NCBI RefSeq assembly: GCF_004331435.1
Contig: NZ_SJKA01000005.1
Span: 248,001-312,000, forward strand
Direction of reading: 5' to 3'
Length of the DNA stretch: 64,000 nt
From: Kribbella sindirgiensis
Lineage (GTDB): Bacteria; Actinomycetota; Actinomycetes; Propionibacteriales; Kribbellaceae
Shown: one piece after another, positions 28,316 to 34,967 of the stretch
Numbering within the stretch: position 1 is the first letter of the stretch
Layout: each line of letters starts with the position of its first letter
Notes under the pieces: model-generated
Told to the model about the DNA's origin: nothing
Databases searched by the model: none
Seen by the model: the letters and a program-made list of their open reading frames with translations, nothing else
Position numbers and translations under genes: made by a program

Positions 28316-29376
28316 CAGTTCATCTCCTTCGGACCGGGGAACTGCTCGGCGGTCTGGCGGCGCAGCTGGTCGTCGACCAGGCCGGCGCCGAGCAGCTGCT
28401 GGATGCGGCGCAGCCGGACGAACTGCGCCGAGTTGAAGTCGTCGAGCGTGAGGCCGTGCCGCCGGTAGGCGTCGTACAGCTCGTCGACGCCCTTGCGGAC
28501 CGTCCACTCGAGCCTCAGGTCCGGGAACGTGTCGTTGAGCTTGCTGAAGTCGACCTTGTAGTTGCGCAGGTCCGGCCCGGCGCCGTCGGCGATCGACAGG
28601 GTCGAGCCCGGGACCGCCTCGCGGACCATCTCGGCGATGTCGCGGACCTGGACCACGTCCTCGGAGCGGCCGATGTTGAACGCCTCGTCGTGGATCGTCT
28701 CCCGCGGCGACTCCAGCACCTTCAGGAACGCGCGGCTGATGTCCTCGATGTGCACCAGCGGCCGCCACGGCGTGCCGTCGCTCTCCAGGCGGACCTGGCC
28801 GGACGTCAGCGCGATCGCTGTCAGATTGTTGACGACGATGTCCAGCCGGAGTCGCGTCGAGGCGCCGTACGCGGTCGCGTTCCGCAGGTACGTCGGGCTG
28901 AACGTGTCGTCGGCGAGCTTGGACAGCTCCTGCTCAGCCAGCGCCTTCGTCTCGCCGTACGGCGTGACCGGGAACATCTCGGCGTCCTCGGCGACCGCCT
29001 CCGACCCCGCGGCGCCGTACAGGCTGCAGGAGGACGCGAACAGGAACCGCCCGACCCCGGCGTCCTTCGCCGCGCGCGCGAGGTTCAGCGTCCCTTCGAG
29101 GTTGACCGAGTACGTCGCGTCACGGTTGAGGTGCCCCAGCGGGTCGTTCGACAACGCGGCCAGACAGACCACCGCGTCGTACCCCGTCAACTCGCCCGCC
29201 GTCACGTCCCGCATGTCACGCGGCGCACGCCCCCCGATCGGCTCCGGCCCGCCCAAGAGGTCGCACCCCTCGTACAGCCCGGTGTCCAACCCGTCCACCT
29301 GATGCCCCGCGGCCCGCAGGAACGGCACCATCACCGCCCCGATGTACCCACGATCCCCGCTGACCAGAACCCTCAT
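28315..29376 (-). CDS. NAD(P)-dependent sugar epimerase/dehydratase (extended SDR)
   Basis: A 353-aa SDR enzyme starting MRVLVSGDRGYIGAVMV (dinucleotide-binding G-x-x-G-x-x-G). It has FASSCSLYG and the catalytic Y-x-x-x-K in YGETKALAE, followed by RNATAYGASTRLRLD. It probably acts on the nucleotide sugar before C-methylation. The ATG at 29376 begins the ten-gene minus-strand operon that runs to 19067. A longer in-frame extension to 29712 lacks a ribosome-binding site and family similarity, so it was rejected. Confidence 0.86.
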   Translation of the reverse strand: MRVLVSGDRGYIGAVMVPFLRAAGHQVDGLDTGLYEGCDLLGGPEPIGGRAPRDMRDVTAGELTGYDAVVCLAALSNDPLGHLNRDATYSVNLEGTLNLARAAKDAGVGRFLFASSCSLYGAAGSEAVAEDAEMFPVTPYGETKALAEQELSKLADDTFSPTYLRNATAYGASTRLRLDIVVNNLTAIALTSGQVRLESDGTPWRPLVHIEDISRAFLKVLESPRETIHDEAFNIGRSEDVVQVRDIAEMVREAVPGSTLSIADGAGPDLRNYKVDFSKLNDTFPDLRLEWTVRKGVDELYDAYRRHGLTLDDFNSAQFVRLRRIQQLLGAGLVDDQLRRQTAEQFPGPKEMN

Positions 29377-29842
29377 CCGACATCCCCTCACCCCAGCAAC
29401 CCCTGTCGCCCAATACAGAACCGCCGAACCCCCGCCTGATACAGCCAATTTGGAGTCACGGTCAGTACCCATGACCTGACAACAAGCGCCCACCGGCCCC
29501 AGGCGTACCTTGCGTGATCGAACTCGTACCGGAAAGTCCGGCCTGGCTGGAGAGCTGCCCGCCAAGCATGTCCGGCTCTCCTGTCCGATGTGTGGGGCCG
29601 CCGGTCGGTCCAGGTGCCGGTGTGTGCCGGCCGTGTCGGGATGTGTCGGGGCGCGTGAGCTGTGGTGCCGGGAAAGAAGCCGTCCCCGATCTGCAACCAA
29701 CCCACCCACCACTTCCCCGGGGTCGCCAGCTCTCCCAAACCGGTTCGGGGCGGATCACCCGCCGTTTTCGGGGTGCAATGCTCCCCAAAGGACGCGGATG
29801 CGAGAAGGAGCCGAGGTCAAGCGGGCGGTGGGGGCCGAGTAG
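29377..29842. other. Intergenic region without a recognisable gene
   Basis: About 470 bp between the start of the SDR operon and a possible gene remnant. It must contain the operon promoter on the minus strand, but I see no convincing -35/-10 pair. Several open frames cross it in both directions; they are Pro/Arg-rich, disagree with one another and lack ribosome-binding sites. Confidence 0.4.
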
Positions 29843-30069
29843 ATCTGCGAGGCTGAACACGGACCGGCGCACAAGGAGTTTGTTCGGATCATCGAGAGAG
29901 GAGAGATCGAGCAAGAAGCCACAGCCGCTGGAAGACTGTGCGTCAGCGAAAGCTTGGCGCGGGAGCCGCCGAGAAGCTTGCTCACGCGCTCGACGCGTCG
30001 CTCAACATCGCGCTCGACGGCGACGAAAGCCGCATCTCGTTCACCCCACACGAGACCGACGCGGCCTGA
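29843..30069 (+). pseudogene. Possible frameshifted gene remnant next to the toxin-antitoxin pairs
   Basis: Two adjoining plus-strand segments read like protein but in different frames. The first (29843 to about 29947) begins just after a TAG and includes AHKEFVRIIERGEIEQEA. The second (29947-30069) includes RKLGAGAAEKLAHALDASLN and ends ...FTPHETDAA at a TGA. A one-base shift near 29947 would join them. No start codon with a ribosome-binding site precedes the first segment. Family not recognised. It ends 8 bp before the stop of the convergent toxin-like gene, suggesting insertion-prone DNA. Confidence 0.3.
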
Positions 30070-30076
30070 GCGCGGT

Positions 30077-30745
30077 TCAGCGGTCCTTCGACTTCGACGG
30101 GCCGGGCGCCGAGGGTCGGTTGACGTTCGCCTGCGGCGCGGTTGCCGGTTTCGGCTTGGTGCCGGCCGGCGGGCTGTCCCGGAGGATCTGTGCCTGCTTC
30201 AGCAGATCCGCGGGGACCGGGATCCGGTGCGGGGTCGTCTTCAGGTCGCGCAGGTCCTTTCCTGTGGCCGGCCGGCCACCTCCGACGAGTCCGTGCAGGT
30301 CGCGCGACGGCATCCCCACCGTTCGTCCGAGGCGCTGACCTGCCAGGTCAGCCGGATCCATCGATCGATGTGCGAACGCGATCGGCTGCCGGTACGGCTG
30401 CGCGTTCGGGTCCTGGACGACCCGATCGCCCTCCACCTTCGGTAGCGCCTCGAACTCGCGGTATACCAACCGATGGGACGGACCGCGCTCGTAGCCTCCC
30501 GGCGTGAACTCGCGTTCCACGGGAACCTTCAGCTCCGCACAGTCGCGCAAGTCGTACGACCGCGGCCCGTAACCGAGCTGTTTGCCTTCGTACTCCGCCT
30601 CGCGCTCCTCACGCAGCGCCCGCAACGCTCCCATCGCGGCCTGGAACTCGCGCCCGCCGGAACTGTTCTGATCCTTCTTCCACTCCTCGAACAACCGGTC
30701 CATGTCCCGGCTGAACTCAGGATGGTGGATCAGGTGGTAGTTCAC
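30077..30745 (-). CDS. RelE/ParE-like toxin candidate with long Pro/Lys-rich tail (copy 1)
   Basis: A 222-aa protein. The first ~140 residues resemble a RelE/ParE-type fold: HHPEFSRDMDRLFEEW, a helical middle, RSYDLRDCAELKVPV, PSHRLVYREFEAL and IAFAHRS...QRLGR. An extra tail of about 80 residues, unusual for this family, carries TPHRIPVPADLLKQAQILRD and a Pro/Lys-rich end (SKSKDR). It starts at GTG 30745, overlapping the antitoxin-like stop (GTGA). The family call is by pattern and is moderately uncertain. A same-length paralogue lies at 31230. Confidence 0.65.
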   Translation of the reverse strand: MNYHLIHHPEFSRDMDRLFEEWKKDQNSSGGREFQAAMGALRALREEREAEYEGKQLGYGPRSYDLRDCAELKVPVEREFTPGGYERGPSHRLVYREFEALPKVEGDRVVQDPNAQPYRQPIAFAHRSMDPADLAGQRLGRTVGMPSRDLHGLVGGGRPATGKDLRDLKTTPHRIPVPADLLKQAQILRDSPPAGTKPKPATAPQANVNRPSAPGPSKSKDR

Positions 30746-31113
30746 GTCGGCTGTTCACCGCCCTTGTCGCCGGTGTTCTTCGGCTTCAGCTCGTCGCTGT
30801 CGGGGTCAAGGCCGTACCGGTCCATCATCTGCTCGTACGTCTCCCACTGCGTGGGGTCGTCGTTCGCGAGGCGCTGCCGGACCAGCTCCTCCCGGCGCCG
30901 GTCGCCTTCGGCGTCTTCCTTGAGGGTTTCGTACTCCGCCCATTGGTCGAAGGTGATGACGACGCCCTCGGGGCGTGGGTGGTCGCCGAAGAAAACTGGT
31001 TCGGTGTTGCCGGAGCGGAAGAGCTCGAGGACCCTGCCGAGAGCCTGGGCGACGGTGGGGGTGTCGATGACCCGGACGCGGTCGCCGTTGGGGAGGTCGT
31101 AGAGGGCTTCCAT
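30742..31113 (-). CDS. Phd/YefM-like antitoxin candidate (copy 1)
   Basis: A 123-aa protein. The segment ALYDLPNGDRVRVIDTPTVA, then ALGRVLELFRSGNTEPVFFG and PEGVVITFDQWAEYETLKED, follows the Phd/YefM antitoxin pattern (short beta-hairpin, helix, then a V-x-I-x-x-x-x-W/Y-x-x-Y-E segment). The C-terminal acidic tail (DELKPKNTGDKGGE) is expected to bind the toxin. Start ATG at 31113 is chosen behind GGAG; an in-frame extension upstream crosses the conserved upstream repeat. Overlaps the toxin start by 4 nt. Confidence 0.65.
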   Translation of the reverse strand: MEALYDLPNGDRVRVIDTPTVAQALGRVLELFRSGNTEPVFFGDHPRPEGVVITFDQWAEYETLKEDAEGDRRREELVRQRLANDDPTQWETYEQMMDRYGLDPDSDELKPKNTGDKGGEQPT

Positions 31114-31142
31114 GGTTTCTCCGATGCAGGCCTGCGGGCACG

Positions 31143-31198
31143 TTCTGTGATCCAGGATAGGTTCCAGGGCGATTTTCTCGGTGGAGATTTCCACAGGG
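31143..31198 (-). repeat. Conserved upstream element of antitoxin copy 1
   Basis: This 56-bp stretch is nearly repeated at 32271-32325. Read on the minus strand, both copies have CCCTGTGGAAATCTCC, then GAGAAA/GAAAGT, then GGAACCTATCCTGG. It lies directly upstream of the antitoxin start and contains a TATCCT that could be a -10 box. It is a good candidate for an autoregulated promoter/operator. Confidence 0.6.
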
Positions 31199-31229
31199 TT
31201 GTTACACGCGCACGTGGCCAGAGAGCGGT

Positions 31230-31898
31230 TCAGCGGTCCTTCGACTTCGAGGTTCCGGGACCGGGCGGCCGGTTGACGTTCGCCTGTGGTGCGGCCGTGG
31301 GCCTCGGCTTGGTGCCGGCCGGCGGGCTGTCCCGGAGGATCTGCGCCTGCTTGAGCAGGTCCCCAGGCACCGGAATCCGGTGTGGGGTCGTCGGTGCGCC
31401 ATCACGTTGCGGTCCGATCGACGGGCGCTCCCCGGCGCCCAGCCCGTGCAGCTCCGGATCCAGCAGGCCGCGTGTCCGTCCCAGGCGCTGGCCTGTGATC
31501 GCGGCGGGGTCGTCGGCACGGTGCGCGAAGGCCACGACATGCCGGTACGGCTGGGCGTCCGGGTCCGCGACGACACGACCGTCCTCGACCCTCGGCAAGG
31601 GATCAAACTCCCGATACGTCAACCGATGCGACGGACCCAGCGGCCACCCGCTGTCCTTGTACTCCTCGAACACCGGCACCTTGACCTCAGCACAATCCCG
31701 CAGGTCATGCGACCCGGGCCCACTGGTCAGCCGCTTGCCGTCGTACTCCCCCTCGCGACCTTCCTGGAGGGCCTTCATCGCCCTCATCGCGGCATTGAAT
31801 TCCCGACCGGCGTCACTGCGAGGATCCGCCTTCCAGGCGGCGTACCCCGCGTCCAGCTCCGGTTTGAGCCCCTCATCGACGATGAGGAGATATCTCAC
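31230..31898 (-). CDS. RelE/ParE-like toxin candidate with long Pro/Lys-rich tail (copy 2)
   Basis: A 222-aa paralogue of the protein at 30077, with the same length and layout: SHDLRDCAEVKVPV, GPSHRLTYREFDPLP, VVAFAHRADD...GQRLGR, then the tail TPHRIPVPGDLLKQAQILRD and a Pro/Lys-rich end finishing SKSKDR. The GTG at 31898 overlaps the antitoxin stop (GTGA), and an in-frame extension to 31940 is rejected. The N-terminal ~60 residues have diverged more than the tail. The tail conservation argues it is functional rather than spacer. Confidence 0.65.
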   Translation of the reverse strand: MRYLLIVDEGLKPELDAGYAAWKADPRSDAGREFNAAMRAMKALQEGREGEYDGKRLTSGPGSHDLRDCAEVKVPVFEEYKDSGWPLGPSHRLTYREFDPLPRVEDGRVVADPDAQPYRHVVAFAHRADDPAAITGQRLGRTRGLLDPELHGLGAGERPSIGPQRDGAPTTPHRIPVPGDLLKQAQILRDSPPAGTKPRPTAAPQANVNRPPGPGTSKSKDR

Positions 31899-32242
31899 GA
31901 CTTCCCGCCCTCGTCCTCGGGCTCCTCTGAGTCCGTCCACCCATACTCACGCACCAGATCGTCGAACGGGACGCCGTGCTCCGGGCGGAAATTGGAGACC
32001 CGCTCGCGGGTGATGTTTTCCATGCGGCGGTCGAAGGCGGCCTCAAGTTTGAGGGCCTCGTACTCCGCCCACTGGTCGAACGAGATCACCACACCCTCCG
32101 GCCGCCCCTCCGAACCGTAGAAGAGCGGTTCGGTGGCGCCCTCGCGCCACAGCTCGACTGCCCTGCCGAGGCTCTGGGCGGCGGTGGCGGTGTCGGTCAC
32201 CATCGCCGTGTCGCCGTTCGGCAGTTCGTACGGGGTCTGCAT
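31895..32242 (-). CDS. Phd/YefM-like antitoxin candidate (copy 2)
   Basis: A 115-aa protein paralogous to that at 30742: PYELPNGDTAMVTDTATAAQ, SLGRAVELWREGATEPLFYG and PEGVVISFDQWAEYEALK align with copy 1. The C-terminal part differs and ends acidic (SEEPEDEGGKS). ATG at 32242 follows GGAG at good spacing. The conserved upstream element at 32271 precedes it. It probably pairs with the toxin-like gene at 31230; cross-talk with copy 1 is possible. Confidence 0.65.
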   Translation of the reverse strand: MQTPYELPNGDTAMVTDTATAAQSLGRAVELWREGATEPLFYGSEGRPEGVVISFDQWAEYEALKLEAAFDRRMENITRERVSNFRPEHGVPFDDLVREYGWTDSEEPEDEGGKS

Positions 32243-32270
32243 GACTGCTCCTGATCGGGACGTGGGTACG

Positions 32271-32325
32271 GTCTGTGACCAGGATAGGTTCCGGCGGAAC
32301 TTTCTCGGGGGAGATTTCCACAGGG
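32271..32325 (-). repeat. Conserved upstream element of antitoxin copy 2
   Basis: Second copy of the element at 31143-31198; both keep CCCTGTGGAAATCTCC and GGAACCTATCCTGG on the minus strand. It is 28 bp from the antitoxin start. With the gene-end similarity at 30069-30090 and 31222-31250, it marks a tandem duplication of a unit of about 1.1 kb. Confidence 0.6.
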
Positions 32326-32407
32326 GTGTATCAGGGGGGCTGGGAGGGCGCTCTCATGGGCGCTGTGGACGTGGGGGATGCCGCGTCATGAGCCTGTGGG
32401 GGGCGTT

Positions 32408-33730
32408 ATGAAGGTTGCCGTATTCGGCTTGGGGTACGTGGGGTCGGTGACGGCAGCGTGTCTGGCCGCTGCCGGGCATGAGGTCTGGGGGGTGGATGTC
32501 GACACGGCGAAGGTCGAGCCGATCGCCCAGGGTCACAGCCCGGTCGTCGAGCCGGGGCTGGACGATCTGGTCGCCGCGGGTGCCACGTCGGGACGGTTGC
32601 ACGCGACCACCGATCCCCGGCTCGCGCTGGAGCGGGCCGACGTCTCGCTGATCTGCGTCGGTACGCCGTCGACCCAGGCGGGCAGTACCGATCTGACCTA
32701 CATCAAGCGCGCGGTGCGGGACATCGCCGAGGCGGCGCGGGTCGTCGTCCGGCCGGAGTCGGGTTTTCACAGCATCGTCATTCGCAGCACGGTCCCGCCG
32801 GGCACCGTCGACGAGGTGGTCGCCCAGGTACTGGCCGACGTACCGCCGCCGGAGGGTCTCACGTTCGGTACGGCGATGTGCCCGGAGTTCCTGCGCGAAG
32901 GATCCGGTCTCGCCGACTTCTACGAGCCGCCGTTCGTCGTGGTCGGCACCCGCACCCCGAAGGTCGGTACCGCTCTGACCGACCTGTTCTCGTTCCTGGG
33001 TGTCGACGTGCAGATTGTCGACGTTCGGACAGCGGAGGCGCTCAAGTACGCCTGCAACGCGTTCCATGCCACCAAGGTCTCGTTCGCGAACGAGATGGGC
33101 CGGATCTTCCGCCACTTCGACGTGGACTCGCGCGAGGTGATGAAGATCTTCGTGCAGGACACCAGCCTGAACATCTCGCCGTACTACCTGAAGCCCGGGT
33201 TCGCGTTCGGCGGCTCGTGCCTGCCGAAGGACCTGCGGTCGGTCCTGCACCTCGCGCGGATCAACGACACCGAGCTCCCGCTGCTGGCCGGCGCGCTGGC
33301 CACCAACGAGCGCAGCGTCCGCGACGTCGTCGATCGTGTCATCGCCGGCCCCGGCCGCGAGATCGCGCTGCTCGGCCTGAGCTTCAAGCACGCCACCGAC
33401 GACCTCCGCGAGAGCCCGAACGTCGAGCTCGCCGAACGGCTGATCGGCAAGGGCTACAACCTGCGGATCTACGACGCGATCGTGAACCCGGGCCGGCTGG
33501 TCGGCGCGAACCTGCGGCACGTCACCTCCAAGCTCCCGCACCTCCAGCGGGTTCTCACCGACGACCCCGACGCGGCGCTGGCCGGCGCCGACCTGGCGAT
33601 CGTCGCGGCGACCGACCGGCCCGCGGTCGAGGCGCTGCTCAGAACGCCACCGGCCCGGACCATCGACCTGAGCGGCCGACTCGGCGCCGATGTCGAGGCG
33701 CTGCCCGGATACGAAGGAGTGGGCTGGTGA
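32408..33730 (+). CDS. algD: GDP-mannose 6-dehydrogenase (AlgD-type nucleotide-sugar dehydrogenase)
   Basis: A 440-aa NAD-dependent dehydrogenase that oxidises a nucleotide sugar at C6 to a uronic acid. The N-terminus VFGLGYVGSVTAACLAAAGH binds NAD; ICVGTPS, PEFLREGSGL and the catalytic Cys in GFAFGGSCLPKDLRS follow. The YYLKPGFAFGGSCLPKD and LLGLSFKHATDDLRESP blocks resemble AlgD more than UDP-glucose dehydrogenase, pointing to GDP-mannuronate, though UDP-glucose cannot be excluded. ATG at 32408 follows a GGGGGGCG leader. It heads a five-gene operon; the GT4 start overlaps its stop. Confidence 0.88.
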   Translation: MKVAVFGLGYVGSVTAACLAAAGHEVWGVDVDTAKVEPIAQGHSPVVEPGLDDLVAAGATSGRLHATTDPRLALERADVSLICVGTPSTQAGSTDLTYIKRAVRDIAEAARVVVRPESGFHSIVIRSTVPPGTVDEVVAQVLADVPPPEGLTFGTAMCPEFLREGSGLADFYEPPFVVVGTRTPKVGTALTDLFSFLGVDVQIVDVRTAEALKYACNAFHATKVSFANEMGRIFRHFDVDSREVMKIFVQDTSLNISPYYLKPGFAFGGSCLPKDLRSVLHLARINDTELPLLAGALATNERSVRDVVDRVIAGPGREIALLGLSFKHATDDLRESPNVELAERLIGKGYNLRIYDAIVNPGRLVGANLRHVTSKLPHLQRVLTDDPDAALAGADLAIVAATDRPAVEALLRTPPARTIDLSGRLGADVEALPGYEGVGW

Positions 33731-34965
33731 GCGGTCCGCGTGTCCTGATCATCATCCAGAACCTCTGGGTGCCGTTCGACCGCCGCGTCTGGCTGGAGTG
33801 CCAGGCGCTGGTGGCGGCCGGGTACGACGTGACGGTGGTCTGCCCGAAGGGTCCGGGCGATCCGTCGTACGAGGTCATCGACGGGGTGACCGTGCACAAG
33901 TACAAGGCGTACGCGCCGGGCGGCAGCAAGATCAGCTTCGTCTGGGAGTACGCGTACTCGTTCATCGCCACGTTGCGCCTGGTCTTCCGGGCCCGGAAGG
34001 CCGGCAAGTTCAGGGTCCTGCAGGCGTGCAACCCGCCGGACATCTTCTGGCCGATCGCGATGCTGCTGCGCCGCCTGGACGGCACCCGGTTCGTGTTCGA
34101 CCACCACGACCTGTGCCCGGAGCTGTTCCAGTCCCGGTTCGGCGGCACGAACAGCCTCCCGTACAAGGGATTGCGCTTCCTGGAGCGGATGACGCATCGT
34201 AAGGCTGACCACGTCATCTCGACGAACGACTCGTACCGCCGGATCGCGATCACGCGCAGCGGCAAGGCGAATCACGACGTCACCGTGGTCCGGACCGGGC
34301 CGGACCCGGACAAGTTGCTCCGCGGCGGAGCGGACGAGTCGCTCCGCCGCGGTCACCGCTATCTCGTCACGTACATCGGCGTGATGGGTCCGCAGGACGG
34401 CGTCGACATCGTCGTCCGCGCCGCGGATCACATTGTCAACAATCTGCAGCGGACCGATATCGCGTTCACGCTGATGGGCGGCGGTGACTCGTTCGACGAC
34501 GTGGTCGCGCTGCGGGACGAGCTCGGGCTGACCGAGTACGTCGAGTTCACCGGCCGGGTGCCGGACGAGACCGTCCGTGCGGTGATGTCGACCGCGGACC
34601 TCGGCCTCTCGCCGGACCCGAAGAATCCGCTCAACGACGTGTCGACGATGAACAAGACCATGGAGTACATGGCGTTCGAACTGCCCGTCGTCGCCTTCGA
34701 CCTGGTCGAGACCAAGGTCTCCGCCGCCGACGCCGCGGTGTACGTCGAGCCGAACGACGTGGCGCAGTACGGCGAGGCGATCGTCGAACTGCTCGACGAC
34801 CAGGTCCGTCGCCGCCGGATGGCGAAACTCGGCCGCGAACGCGTCGAGCGGGTGCTCGCGTGGAGGCACCAGCAGAAGGCGTACCTCGAGGTGTACGACC
34901 ACCTCACCGGTCACGTCAGTCACGTCGGCACGGTGGCCGGCATCCGCAACGCGACGGGGTCCTGA
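33727..34965 (+). CDS. Family 4 glycosyltransferase
   Basis: A 412-aa GT-B transferase. The N-terminal Rossmann domain starts VLIIIQNLWVPFDRRVWLEC, and the C-terminal donor domain has VTYIGVMGPQDGVDIVVRAA, LMGGGDSFDD and NKTMEYMAFELPVVAFDLVE (the E-x(7)-E type nucleotide-sugar site). It starts at GTG 33727, overlapping the dehydrogenase stop (GTGA). Likely adds the uronic acid or another sugar to the repeat unit; the acceptor is unknown. The next gene starts 2 nt later. Confidence 0.9.
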   Translation: MSGPRVLIIIQNLWVPFDRRVWLECQALVAAGYDVTVVCPKGPGDPSYEVIDGVTVHKYKAYAPGGSKISFVWEYAYSFIATLRLVFRARKAGKFRVLQACNPPDIFWPIAMLLRRLDGTRFVFDHHDLCPELFQSRFGGTNSLPYKGLRFLERMTHRKADHVISTNDSYRRIAITRSGKANHDVTVVRTGPDPDKLLRGGADESLRRGHRYLVTYIGVMGPQDGVDIVVRAADHIVNNLQRTDIAFTLMGGGDSFDDVVALRDELGLTEYVEFTGRVPDETVRAVMSTADLGLSPDPKNPLNDVSTMNKTMEYMAFELPVVAFDLVETKVSAADAAVYVEPNDVAQYGEAIVELLDDQVRRRRMAKLGRERVERVLAWRHQQKAYLEVYDHLTGHVSHVGTVAGIRNATGS

Positions 34966-34967
34966 CG

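Noticed and set aside
29462..29914. 150-codon minus-strand frame upstream of the SDR operon
   Set aside because: Pro/Gly/Arg-rich, no ribosome-binding site, no recognisable domain.
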